This document shows, in pieces, positions 29,060-40,175 of a stretch of 64,000 nt of DNA (positions are counted from its first letter, which is position 1; every line of letters begins with the position of its first letter). Location of the stretch: positions 682,001 to 746,000 of the forward strand of contig CM030939.1 in the NCBI GenBank assembly GCA_018136815.1, given 5' to 3'. The notes beneath the pieces are model-generated. The model saw only the letters and a program-made list of their open reading frames with translations, was not told the origin of the DNA and did not search any database. Source of the stretch: Isochrysis galbana (taxonomy: Eukaryota > Haptophyta > Isochrysidales > Isochrysidaceae). Made by a program: the position numbers and the translations under genes.

Positions 29060-29190
29060 GCGCCTTTAAGCGTGTATTCTTGAGGTATCGGATATGCCGT
29101 TTCAGCCGGCCCATCGTACGCTCGTCCCCACTTCAGCGGAATGTATAGCTCATAGCTCGTCGGGCAATAACTGCGGGCTGATCCCCCTCC
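29060..29190 (-). mobile_element. Short LINE internal fragment
   Basis: TGTATTCTTGAGGTATCGG, CGTACGCTCGTCCCCACTTC and CGGGCAATAACTGCGGGCTG match the large LINE at 35725-35835 at high similarity, in the same orientation. Confidence 0.8.
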
Positions 29191-29284
29191 GCCGCTTCCC
29201 CCCCCTCCGCGCGCCGAGACGGCGGCTCTCTTCCGCGTCCGCGCGTTGAGACGCCGTCTTCTCTTCCCTCAACCCCCCGCGCGA

Positions 29285-29372
29285 AAGTCCCCCAGCGCGT
29301 CCCTCAGCGTTCCCCAGCGTTCCCCAGCGTCTCCCAGCGTCTCTCAGCGCCCCCCCCGTGTCCTTCAGCGGT
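29285..29372. repeat. 10-bp tandem repeat (TTCCCCAGCG)n
   Basis: Eight or so degenerate units of T-x-CCCAGCG (CCCCCAGCG, TTCCCCAGCG, TCTCCCAGCG, TCTCTCAGCG). There is no coding sense. Confidence 0.85.
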
Positions 29373-29429
29373 GTCCCCTATTTGACCGCCCTACTCCACC
29401 TACCTAGGGTACTGCACAGCACTAGATAA

Positions 29430-29560
29430 CATTTTTGAAACACTCAACGCACTCACGGACTTCACACCAACAAGACTCGTCACGACTCCCATCGACAAGG
29501 CCACCGACAGGCTCTTCATAATGCCCGACAACCCCACATCGCACTCCAGAGAACGGCTAA
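29430..29560 (+). mobile_element. LINE fragment, part upstream of a nested insertion
   Basis: Reads LTDFTPTRLVTTPIDKATDR, LFIMPDN and SHSRE, matching the LINE-derived LTDYHPTQHVSTYTDQAVDR and LFILPNAHSPHSRE at 62620-62820. The frame breaks where an unrelated ~750-bp sequence begins and resumes at about 30310. Confidence 0.8.
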
Positions 29561-30308
29561 AAAGTAAAAAAAAAGTTCCGTCCTACATTATAGGACCGCG
29601 TCCTACGATTTCCGTGTATTTGTAGGACCCTGAGCTTGAAAGCCACACAACTTTCGAGAGTGAAGGATTGGGACTTCCCACCAACTGAAGGATAGTCCCA
29701 ACTCAGTCTTGAGATCCTTAGCTCCCACTATGGCCGAGGCTGTAGACTTCGTTCGTCTTGACCGAGCTTTCGGCTCCAGCGTGAACTGAGTACTTCGGCC
29801 ATCGGAGACCACGAGACCACCGGGCACCGGGTGCGTCGAGAGGTTTTTTTTTGCCCCGCAAGAGGCAAAAGCAGCCAAAACTCTCATTGGGCTTCAAAAC
29901 CAAGCTTGGTCTCCACTAAATAAAGGTCGAAAAGAACCCATGCCAAAGAGCATTTCATCTCGTGGGAGCAAGTTCTAGTCTCCACTGAAGGTCGAAAAGA
30001 ACCCATGCCAAAGAGCATTTCATCTCGTGGGAGCAAGTTCTAGGGAGCTCATCATGAGCCTCAAATCGTGTCCTCAGGTGTTTTGCGGCAATTCGTAGGA
30101 CAACGCCGTTTTTTGCCGGGAAGGCTTCCGCGAGTAGCAAATAACTCATTATGCTTTGAGAATGGTGTCTTGAGCCTCTAGGAGGACTCAATGAGGGCAG
30201 TGAGATGAACACAGAAACCAAATCCTAGCTCCCCATTCCTAGATTGAACCGTGTCTTCATAGTTCACAACGTCGTCCTACATTGTAGGACTCGTGCCCTA
30301 TAAAGCTG
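29561..30308. mobile_element. Unknown ~750-bp insertion nested in the LINE, palindromic ends
   Basis: Both ends carry the same 17-bp palindrome type: GTCCTACATTATAGGAC (29580-29596) and GTCCTACATTGTAGGAC (30274-30290). An A-run lies just outside the left one. Related GTCCTAC/GTAGGAC half sites occur at 29602-29626 and 30107. An internal direct duplication covers 29910-29978 and 29979-30043. The flanks share an imperfect ACTCC(A)GAGAA. No convincing ORF is present and the class is unknown. Confidence 0.65.
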
Positions 30309-31010
30309 GGTACTCCGAGAAACTCTATACCTACTCGCATGGCGATACATACTCACGGACTTCTACCGGATCCATTACGACGACATAAAATTCAATAGCG
30401 ATCATGTCATACGAAGAACAATCGTACGATTCACCGAGCTCTGCAAAGCGGCACACTTCGGCAACTCCACCGACACATCTAGAAAACCCCAAGCCGACAT
30501 GGGCCGGCAGCCCCAAAAAAGAATAGACACAAACGATTTCCGCCCACTCTACCAAACCGTAGATAACGAAGAACTAGCACCAAGCCCCAAACTAACACGA
30601 CTAGCACAGCAACTGAAGATAGAACACATAAACAAACACGAAAAAATAAAGCAAGACGAAAACCCCAAGGAGCTAAGCCCAGGGCGCGCGAGGCGAAACG
30701 CCCCACAAAAATAGAACACCTTGGGGCCTTGGGGAAAGCCGCAAGGCTGGGCCCCCACACAGCGGCGCACACGAATGCGCCTCCACCCTCCACCCAAACA
30801 GAATACAAAAGGCCCGTCCTCCCCCTCCCCCAGCGTTAGGCCCAAAGTAGTGTACGTGAGCCGACCGACCCCCCGAAACCAAACAAAAAGGAACGAGGGG
30901 GGGAACGGGAAGGGGAGTGAGGGTGGGGCGAAGGCGATGTCAGGCGTAGACCCCAAAAAAGGGGACGGCGGCTAGCAACGTAGTAGTCATCTTCAAGAAT
31001 ATTTTTTTTC
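30309..31010 (+). mobile_element. LINE C-terminal fragment, part downstream of the insertion
   Basis: The frame reads LYLLAWRYILTDFYRIHYDD, FTELCKAAHFGNSTDTSRK, GRQPQKRIDTNDFRPLYQ and LTRLAQQLKIEHI. It closely parallels 25200-25578 and 62300-62700. The 3' UTR holds TAGTGTACG, CAAAAAGGAACGAGGGGG and AAGGCGATGTC. It ends near CATCTTCAAGAATA with a T-run at 30999-31007. Confidence 0.85.
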
Positions 31011-31149
31011 CGCGGCAGGGAACCTGTCTTGAGTGAGCGCTAGTCCCATTCCTTTGCCGCGCCGCGACCCATAAAAAATGGTTAAAAATTAAATTAAAAG
31101 CCCTCTTTCTCTTTGACCGCCCTAGATTTTGTTTAATCAACTACTATAG

Positions 31150-34100
31150 GAAAACTATTGTTGTAGTTTTAGTAGCGATGGAGCACGCGCCGACGGCTCC
31201 CACCTCCCAGCCCACACCTTCAGGCCGCCCAGCTCTCGGCCACTGACAACCCGGCCGCCACCGTCCAAGCCGCAACCGCCAGCGCCCACGCCACGGTCGC
31301 TGCCGATCGACGCCGCGGTTGCCAGAGCCGCTGCCTCAAGCGCCATGGTCGGCGATGAACAAGCCGTTGCCGCTCGAGCCATTGCCGCCGCTGCTTAAGC
31401 CGCCGCCGTCGGAGCCGCAGCCGTCGGAGCCGCCGCCGTCGGAGCTGCCGCCGTCGGAGCCGCCGCCGTCGGAGCCGCCACCACCGACCGGGCAACCACC
31501 ATCCAGGCCACCGTCGTTTGAGCCAACGTCGCTGCCGTTCGAACGGCTCCCGTCGCCAGTAGCACCGCTGGCGCCCAAGCCACCGTCGCCGCTGCCCGAG
31601 CCGCTGCCACCGCGGCCCACGCCACCAGAGCTCGAGCAGCCGCCAACGCCCGCACCGCCGCCAGCGCCTCCTGTGATGCTAGTGCCATCGTTGGAGTGAG
31701 CCCCTTCGCTGCTACCCGAACTGCTGCCGCCCGCATCATGGTCGCCGCCGAACGAGCCATGGCGGCCCGAGCCACTGCAACCGCTGCTCGAACCGCCGCC
31801 GTCCGAGCCGCCGCCGTCCAAGCTGCCGCTGCTTCTTCCGGGCCATCGCCATCCGGACAACCGTCACTTGAGCCACCATCGTCGCCGTCCGAGCCGCCAC
31901 CGCCGCCGCCCGGACCGCCCGAGCCGTGGTCGACACCGACACCGCCCGAGCCGCTGCCGCGGCTGCACGAGCTGCCGCCATCCGAGCCGCTGCCGTCCAC
32001 GCCGCCGCTGCCGCCGCCCGGGCCACCATCCGGACCACAGCCGTTGGAGCCATTGTCATTGCCGTCCGAGAGGCCGTCGCCGCTGATGGCACCGCCAACA
32101 TCCAGGCTGCCGCCGCCGCTGTCCGAGCCGCTACCGCCGCGGCCTATGCCACAACCGCTCAAGCCACAGTCGACACCTGGGCCGCCACCGCCGCTCCCCA
32201 TGATGCTGCCGTCACCGCTGGAGCCGCCGCCGTCGCTGCTAGCCAAGCTACTGTCGCCGCCGTGTCAGCCGCCGTCTACCGCTATTGCTCGGCCCGCCCG
32301 AGCCGCAGTCGCAGCCGCCGCCTCTTGCCTTCCACCCGCCGCCGCCGCCCTCCGATCACCCGCTGCGGCCGTCGCCGCCAGCCATCGCGCTGCTGCCGTT
32401 GCCGTCGTCCCGGTTTCCACCCCTAATGTCCGACCCGCTGCCTGCCGTCGCCGCCGCCCGAGCCGCGACCGTCGCCGCACGGATCTTCCAGTCTGCATCG
32501 CCAGCGCTCAAGGCGCCGCCACCGCCCCCTGTGATGCCACCGCTGCCGCTCGAGCCGCCTCCGTCCAAACCGACGCCATTGCTGTCGGTCCTAGAGCCCC
32601 CCTCTCCGCCCTCTCTGCCATCGCAAGCTGTGCTGCCGCCCCGACGACCGCCCCGACATACAGCCACAGCCTCGCCGCCATCGCCGCCCTTCCGCGCCGC
32701 CACCGCCGCTGCGGGCACCGTCATCGTCGAAGCCAGGGCTGCCGCTATCAATGTCGTCCGCACAGACGGCGGTGGCTGGGACGGTGGCGGTCCAAGCGGC
32801 GGAGCCAGCAGCACTCCGAGCGGCGGCCCGGGGACGAGCGAGAGACGCTGCGGCGACGGCAGTGATGGCATTTCGAGTAGCGACTTCGCCGCGAGTGGCG
32901 GCCCTGGCGGCGAACTCGGAGAAAACTCGAGCGGTGAGCCCGATGACAGCGGCGAAGGAAGCAGCTGTGGAAGCTGTTCGGACGGCGGCTGCAACGGCGG
33001 CTCCGACGGCGCGCGCGGCGGCGGCAGGGGCTCGGGCGACAGCGGCTCCGACGGTGGCAATAGTTGTGCGGACGTTTAAGGCAGTGGCGGCGGTAGCGGT
33101 TTGGAGAGCTGCCACGCACGTGTCAGGCTGAGACGGCACGGGCTCGGACGTGGAGGGGCTGAGCGGTGGCGGTAGCGACGCGGGCGGCGGCAGCGGCGGC
33201 CTAGCTGGCGGTGGCGCAGCGGACTGCTGCGGTAGCCGCGAGGAGAGCGGGGGCCGGATGACGGTGCCTGCGGTGGCCGAAAAGGCGGCGGGGCGCGCGC
33301 TGGCAGCGTTTCGGGAGTCGGCCGCAGCAGTGGCGGCGCCACTACCGCCGACCAAGCCGCTGTCGGCCGAGCCACCGCCCCCGAGCCGCCCCTTGAGGGG
33401 CCACGATCCAATCCAAGCCGCCGGTGCACGGAGCGCTGCCACCTCTATCGGAGCGGCTTAAGTTCGAGCTACCGCCTCCACCAACGCTGATCTCGTCCGC
33501 ATCGCTCCCACCGCGTTCCGGGCCGCCACCATTGCCGCCGTTGCCGCCACTGTCACAGCCGCCGCCGTCTGCGAGGCCGGCTTCGCGGCCGGTTCCCTGC
33601 GAACCGTTGTCACCGGTGCCCCAGTCCGAGCCCTCCTAGCCCTCGCCCTCGCCCTCGCTCGCGCCTCCCACCTCCCACTAGTGCGCACAAAGCACATAGC
33701 TGTCGCCTGCCACCGCGTCAGAGTACCGCGCCAGCCGGACCCATCACCATCGAGGCCATCTGCATCCAACCATTGACGCCGCCGTCAACAACAGCAGCCG
33801 GCAGAGAAAATCGCGCAGCTTTCGAGGGCAACGGCACAGCACGGCCTGAGCCGCTCAGCCGCTGTTGCGATGATGGCGTAGTTCATGGTGATGAAGGGCA
33901 TGGGGGGGCGGAGATGGAGGCCAAGGCAGTGGCAATGAAGGAAGGGGAGACGCGGGAGGGTTCGAAATCGGCGGCAACGATTGGTGAGGCGGTGCCGTCA
34001 GAGGCAGAGAGCGGGATGCGGATGGATGGCGAGGGGACGTGTACACTGGCGGCGGCGAGGAGCGGGCAGAGCGGGAGGGAGGGGATGACGGCGGCGGTGA

Positions 34101-34245
34101 GCGAGCAGCGCGTAGGGAGAGGAGGATGGAGGTTGAGGCTATGGCGGCGACCACGGAGGAAGCGCCGAGGGCGGAGGAGCGGTGCCAACGGCGTCGGCGG
34201 CTGGGGTGCGTCGTCGGGTTGGTGGGATCGGTGATCGATGAGGGT
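31150..34245. repeat. GC-rich low-complexity array (PPSEP / GGGSD type), 3.1 kb
   Basis: The core repeats CCGCCGTCGGAGCCG units (31395-31500), readable as PPSEPPPSE on plus or GGGSDGG on minus. 32500-33420 is paralogous to 5725-6610. The left end (ACTATTGTTGTAGTT, then GATGGAGCACGCGCC) recurs at 2916-2950 in the TIR transposon. 33780-34240 is less repetitive but has no recognised gene. ORFs of up to 389 codons are open on both strands and so prove little. Confidence 0.7.
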
Positions 34246-34365
34246 CGTCAGAGTTTTATTGTTGTGTTAGTATAACCTTAGTGCTGCTGGACTGTAGCCC
34301 TTCGACGGCAACGGAGCCCCTACCCCGCGATCCTAGCTGGGAAACACAGTAGGGGCGTCTCCAAA
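34246..34365. repeat. Dispersed block S, copy 3
   Basis: CGTCAGAGTTTTATTGTTGT through to CCCTACCCCGCGAT, then AGCTGGGAAACACAG shared with 60477 onward. It is closest in sequence to copy 1 at 1513. Confidence 0.75.
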
Positions 34366-34372
34366 CACAGTA

Positions 34373-34600
34373 AAAAAATAAATCTTCTTAAAAATCACCG
34401 CTACACGTGCGGGGTGAGGCAGTGTGCTTGTGGACCTCCCTTCTACCCACCTTTACCCCTAACAACCCCCTCCCCCTTCCCCAGTTCCCTCTTGAGCGGA
34501 GAGCTGGTTCCGGGGAGGCCGCGCGCACTGCCTCGGCCAGGAGTTGCAGCGGAGGGGGCGGGAGACTGTGGTTTTATCCCGCGTTCGGGCTTGGCTAGTT
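34373..34600 (-). mobile_element. LINE 3' end fragment (minus orientation)
   Basis: AATCTTCTTAAAAATCACCG to GGAGAGCTGGTTCCGGGGAG matches 34682-34820, the 3' UTR of the large LINE, about 300 bp away. Confidence 0.8.
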
Positions 34601-34979
34601 TATAACTCACTTGTGTCTTATAAGATCCTTATAGTGTTTTCCGTCAATTTCTTTCATTAGCGGTTCACCCATCTTAAAAAAAAATCTTCTTAAAATTCCC
34701 CGCTACGCGTGCGGCGTGAGGCAGTGTGCTAGTGTACCTCCCTACTACCCAACCTTAACCCCTGACAACCCCCTCCCCCTTTCCCAGTTCCCTCTTTATC
34801 GGAGAAGCTGGTTCCGGGGAGGCCGCGCGCGCTGCTTCGGCCGGGAGTTGGAGAGAAGGGGGCTGGAGACTGTGATTCGTCCTTTATGCTAGTGTTAATT
34901 CGGGTTGCCTTCTATTGTATATCGTGGGATCCTCATTGATATCCTCCGCGGTTTCTTCTAAGACGCGGTATTAAGTGCC

Positions 34980-37900
34980 TTAGGTGATGTTACGGATGTC
35001 TAGACCTCTCGCCGCCTGCAGGAGGTCTTCCGATGTTCCTAGGTTGAACTCCTTGTCCACCGTGTAGAGCGGACTTATCAATTTCTTAATGTGTTTGTTA
35101 CTCGGGGCGTGTAGCCCCATATTCTCTCGTTGTTTTTTCAGCCTCTGAAAGAACCCGACTTTCGCCGTTACTAATAGGTGGTATCTCGCAAGGATCGCTC
35201 TTAAGATCGACCTAACGGACCTGCCGTCCGCGTTGCCATATTGGATGTTATAAAAGTCAGTTAGGATGTACCTCCACGCCAGGATGCCTAAGTATCCCGA
35301 GGAGGGGTGCGGTCTGTCCACTTGATAGCAGAAAAGTCGTTGGGCTGTTTCGGATCCCGGCCTAAGGCTAATCCCCAGAAGTCCTTCTATGAATTCAAAG
35401 ATGGGCTCCGTCGCGATACATGAGGCCAGGTGGGTGGAGCTTTCAGGGGCTATGCCGCAAAAGCGGCATGTTGGATCGTCAGCAAAGCGGTTCGCTGTAG
35501 CTAACCTCCTATGTAGGACATGTTTGAAATGCAAATAAGAGTCTCTAGGCGTCAAAAAGTTATATTTGTATAATTGCGATATTTGTTTCCACTTTCCCGA
35601 GAGGACCGGTAACCTTTTTTCCCATCTTAGTGTGGATTTTTGTGTTTTGGTTTTCCTCAAAGCGAGGAACGCTTTAGTCAAGTCCCTGACACTTACATCC
35701 TCTAGTGTTGTACGCGTGCCGTTTAGCATGTATTCTTGAGGTAACGGGTACGCCGTTTCCGCCGGGCCGTCGTACGCACGTCCCCACTTCAGCGGGGTGT
35801 ATAGTTCGTCGGGCAGTAGTTGCGGGCTAATCCGCTCGTGGATGTGGGGCTCTCCCATGACATTGAGCTGGACTTTGTGGTAGTCGCCTCTTCGGCGCAG
35901 ATAAAAGTTATGGTCTATGTCCACTAGGATCTCGCCTAGATCGTGTGCGTCCGGATCTTCCTGAGGGACTATCTCTTGCTCCTCTGGAGCCGGGGGCGGA
36001 GTCTTCGCTTGTTTTCTAAGAAGGTTCATATAATCGAAAGTGGTATGTATTAGTCTTGATCTCGTCCACTCAGAAATCTTTTCCCACGACTTAAGAAAGG
36101 GGCCTACCGATATGTAATTTCCCCTATGGCGTATCCAACGTTCTCCGTCCGGCAAGTAAGCCGCGCATTCTTCCATAGTGTAAACGTCCCCCGTATCCGG
36201 GTTTATGGTGTTGTGAACAATAACTGTCTGTAGAGAATCCCATTTCGACCTATGTGAGTGATGAATAGCCGGAGGCTTGTGGAAAAGATTGTGCCATATC
36301 GGGGAGCCCTGAGTGCCTTCTCGTGTGATTTCTCCCCTAAGGAAGTTGATCCTTCTGAAGTTTTCCAGCGCGTGCTTCCAGAAGGCCGGGAGCGTGTTAT
36401 TGCCGCGAATGCTAGCCGTGAGGCTCTTCGAGTCGACCTTCGAAAAGACCGCCGCTCGCCCTAAGGGGGTGCGGCTGAACCATTGATCCAAGACTATCCT
36501 TCATTCCGCCATTGACGGGTTAAGATATCGGACTATCCATATCGCTTGGAGCGCCCTCGTGTGTTCGGCCATGGGAAGTAGTCCGACCCCCAATAGGGGC
36601 CCGTCTTCGCTTGTGCCTACCCTCGGATATGCCGGAAGGGTTATCCATTTCCGACCCTCTTGCGAGGAGCCTAGCTCGTCCGCCTGAAGTCGGGGAGACC
36701 TATCCCACAGTATAGTTTGAACGTCCGAGTCTATGGCCTCCATGAACCATGCCGGAGGAGTGGACGTGGATAGCCAATATCTCGGCGTCCCGTAGATTAT
36801 GAAGTTCACTAGTAGCGTCCTCCCGTGAATGGAGAGACTCTTCAGACCTCTCCATGTTGCGACCTTTTTCTTAAGCTTTGCGTATAGCTTCTCCCAGAAG
36901 GAGTCGTTTTCTAGCCCTTCCCAGAAAGGGACTCCTAGAATGGTCGCATACTCGCCTTCGCCGAGTGTTTTAAGATAAGCTAGCGTCTCGGGGACCTGCG
37001 CCCCTGTAAGTGATCCCATTCTTATTAGTATACTCTTGTTTTTGTTCACTCTAGCCCCGGTGGCGGTTCCATAGCTCTCTAAGATGTGCATCGCCCTCTC
37101 AAGCGACTCGAAAGAGTTCGCTAAAATTTGCGTGTCATCGGCAAACTGCGAAAGCCTTAACTCTCTAGGTCCTATTGTGATTCCCTTCATCTCAGGGTCG
37201 GCGTTGACTAATCGTGTTAGGCCTTCGGCCACTAAGAGAAAAGCTAGGGGCGATAGCGGGCACCCTTGGGGCATACCGCAATGTATCGTGAAGGGATTGC
37301 TGCGTCTACCATTGGCCTTGATCCATCTGATCGGGAGTGAATTCGCGTTAGTTAATAGTGTTAGCCATCTAGAGTAACCGGGGCCGAAGCCCAATGCCTG
37401 TATCGCTTTATGATAATAATCCCAACTGACTCTATCGAAAGCTTTCTCCCAGTCTATCGCCAGGGCTAATCCCTCTTCGTCTGCGTCATCCAGGTACGCT
37501 TGCACTAGCTTTAGCAGATTGGTGGCTTCGCCTATCATCCTCCTAGGCACAAAGCCCACTTGCTCCTTGGAGATGATCGTATGTATCGTCTTTTTGAGTC
37601 TGTTAGCTAGGATCCTGGCGAGGATTTTGTAGTCCGTTTGGAGCAACGTTATTGGTCTATAATTCCTCGGGTCCCTGGCGTCCCCTTTTTTATAGAGCAG
37701 GGCTATATCACCCGAGCATGTGTCCTCCGGTAATGCCCCCGACCTGTAGGCTTCGTTGAACATGTCCATCAGGCGCGGGGCCACTAGCTTTTCAAAGCTC
37801 TGATAGAACTCCATTGGTATGCCATCTGGTCCCGTGGATTTGCCTTTCGCCATTTGTCGTATAGCCCTAATGATCTCCGAGTATCCGATGGGCTTGTCCA

Positions 37901-39313
37901 AGAAGGACCTATGGCTCGTCGGTATCTGACGTTGCCTTAGCGCGTGAAGGAGGGGCTCCGCGCCTTGAGAGATCTTTTCGCTGAAAAGCCATACATAGTA
38001 GCCCCGTAACGAGGCCAGAATCGCAGTGTCGTCGGTTGCTACGTTGTCTTCATCTAGGGCCGGTTGCGGGTCTTCCCATCTCACTCCGGCGTACATCGCC
38101 GGGATGTCGCCGCTGTCGTGTCTAGGCGTGAATCTCTTAAAAAATTGCTTTGTAACAAGCTCTTCCGCCCTTATGATTTTCTCCGCTATTGACGGGGCGG
38201 GTGAGAAGGTACGTCTTTTGTCGACTACTTTGCGGTTTAGTTCCGCTATGATGTCCGACCGGGTCGTCCCGGGGGTCGCCACCATTTGGGCTTTTCTAGC
38301 ATCCGCCACCGCGTCGATTTCCGCCTGCGCGAACTTCTGTCGTCTGCGAAGCTCGACCGCCTTCGCGAGGAGTATCGAAGATATCTTCTTTTTGGATTCC
38401 GTCCAAGTGGTTAACTTGTCCCCTTCGTCCTCTCCCGGAGGGGCCGGGTGTAGTCTCCTCCAGAGGAGGCTGATCATCTCCCGGGTCTCCGGGTCGTCTA
38501 ATACCTCCAAAGGTATCTTGGCATCTACTTCCGTTGCCCGTCGTGGGGGGGCGGTAGCAAAAGTCGCTACCACCGGGTGGTGGTCCGACGCCGCTAGGCC
38601 CGTGAAAAGTTTTAGATCTATGTATGCCTTGTGCCATCTCCACGTGGAGTAATATTCCGCGGCGTATACTCGATCAATTCTTGTGTGGGTCTGGTGCCCG
38701 CACCTCGTGTATTGTTCTTTTAAGCCCGGATTAACTAGCAGTTGGACGTCCGTGAGCCCATGCGAGGCAAGCGCCCTCGTGAGGGCTCTACCTCCCGTAT
38801 TTGCATAGGGGGTCGCCCCCGCGATGGGTCTGGTGTCTCTATGTATGTTCTCCACGCAATTGAAATCGCCCGCTACAATGGTGTGAGAAAGTATTTCCGA
38901 TGTCTCATGAAGGACTTTGATGTCTTCTTTACGCTTATTAGGTTGAGCATTTAGATACACTGAGGCGAAAGATATATTGTTTCATGTCCGATCTTAGCCT
39001 TCACTACTACCAGCCTTCCCGGGATAACTACCGACCAAGATTCTACTACTACGTCGCTTCTGTCTCTTCTAATGGCTACCGCCACTCCGCTCCCAGGGTC
39101 GCCCCTAGCCGCGGGGGATTGAAACCAGTCCCAACCAAGGGACCGGGCCAAACCTTGCACCCTTAGGTGCCACCCATCGCTGTAATGATGTAGTTCTTGC
39201 GCGTACAGAACATGGATCCCTCCTAGTCTCGCTTGCGCTAGAGTTGACGATAATTTATGTTTCGCTCCGTTCAAATTGTATGTCGCAATCTTTAAGTCAC
39301 TACTATTCACCAT
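34980..39313 (-). pseudogene. LINE ORF2: apurinic-type endonuclease, reverse transcriptase, C-terminal Zn motif
   Basis: The endonuclease has IATYNLNGAK (39290), YAQELHH, VAGDFNCVEN, TRIDRVYAAE and SDHHPVVA, the full set of catalytic residues. The RT has YRPITLLQTDYKILARILAN, EQVGFVPRRM, LAIDWEKAFDRVSW (motif A), GMPQGCPLSPLAF (B) and LSQFADDTQIL (C, FADD intact). The C-terminus has CRFCGIAPESSTHLASC, a C-x2-C-x7-H-x4-C knuckle near 35430-35480, then ILAWRYILTDFY. Lesions: a 1-nt frameshift near 38960-38975 inside the endonuclease, and TGA at 36501-36503 where other copies suggest Trp. No other lesion is evident in about 1440 codons. Confidence 0.92.
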
Positions 39314-39506
39314 GACGGTAAAGGCAACTAACTCCGTTCACGCAGTACCCTGGATAAGCCTTATTAGGTTTAAGATTGCATTTGACCATACAAGTTTGTT
39401 TGCCCGTGGTGGGATCCTTTACCCAACATCCGGGGATGTCGTGGCTGGAGGAGCATTGGACGATTTGACGTCCTTTCGTGCGATTGTTTTTGCATTCTCC
39501 CGCCAT
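39303..39506 (-). CDS. LINE ORF1-like small Cys-rich protein (67 aa)
   Basis: From ATG 39506 the protein has Cys and His spaced like a zinc-binding domain (ECKNN, VQCSSSHDIPGCW, TCMVKCNLKP, GYCVNGVSCLYRH). It ends HGE. Its last 11 bases overlap the ATG of ORF2 (39313), an arrangement that fits reinitiation or coupled translation in a bicistronic LINE. The frame is open upstream to 39695, so it could be longer. No CCHC gag knuckle of the standard C-x2-C-x4-H-x4-C type is seen. Confidence 0.55.
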   Translation of the reverse strand: MAGECKNNRTKGRQIVQCSSSHDIPGCWVKDPTTGKQTCMVKCNLKPNKAYPGYCVNGVSCLYRHGE

Positions 39507-39924
39507 GAATCGCCGGCAAGGTGCCGCACGGGATGAGACGAGGGAGGGGTGCCAGGCCCGGCGTGGACCTCTCCCGAATGCTCGGATGCGAACTGAGTGA
39601 CGGCAGGGGCAGACATGATGGAGGCAACGGGACCGGCGCAGATCACGAAGGAGGACGGAACAGAGAAAACAAAAGGAGAACGATGACGATGACACAAAAG
39701 ACTAACATAAACGGACCATTTACACTAGTAATCGGGAGAGAACTGCCGAAAGAACGAGGAGCGAGAGGGTGATAGAGGAATGAAGAGAGCTCTCGGAACG
39801 CGGGGTTAATTTTCACGCGAGGGGGAATCTGGAGTTGCCGGACCGAGGAGGGGTGGGAGATGGGGCGTGCTAAGTATAGCACGCATCCAAAAATATCCCT
39901 CCCCCCACCCGCAACAGCTCAGTT

Positions 39925-39978
39925 ATATTATTATAGTAGGCGAGTAGCCCAGAATCTTCAGATGTTTATTTTATAAGA
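39925..39978 (+). mobile_element. LINE-family 3' tail stub
   Basis: GTAGCCCAGAATCTTCAGAT followed by GTTTATTTTATAAG matches the terminal bases of the 865-bp elements and of the LINE 3' UTR at 25865-25890. The region from here to 40175 has no recognised gene. Confidence 0.5.
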
Positions 39979-40175
39979 TCTACTGCTTAAGGGTGAGCCG
40001 GAGGTGGTGCAATTTTCAAGCAGATTGCTTGCCTTTCTCACCCATCCAAAGCAAGCGCAACCTACCACATGGAGGCATGAGAGCAAATAGGGAATTTACC
40101 GTCTGCTCCCGACGCAAGTCTCCCACCATCTGAATAAAGTCGATATCTTGAGAGCATGAAGTACATGTCGCCCCG

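Larger units (their letters stand above)
34676..39900 (-). mobile_element. Near full-length APE-type LINE (L1/Tx1-like)
   Basis: Minus-strand order: 5' region (39510-39900), small ORF1 (39303-39506), endonuclease-RT ORF (34980-39313), 3' UTR (34690-34979). The 3' end is AAGAAGATTTTTTTTT on the sense strand. The 5' boundary is not defined; no target-site duplication was found. The ORF carries one frameshift and one nonsense codon, so this copy is probably inactive, but it is the most complete member of the family fragmented across the window. Confidence 0.85.

Noticed and set aside
29285-29372. Possible CRISPR-like array
   Set aside because: Units are contiguous 10-mers without spacers, in a eukaryotic transposon-rich context.
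38026-38652. 208-codon plus-strand ORF opposite the LINE
   Set aside because: It is the complement of the endonuclease-RT linker with no motif of its own. Its recurrence at 46103-46387 only reflects the LINE copy there.
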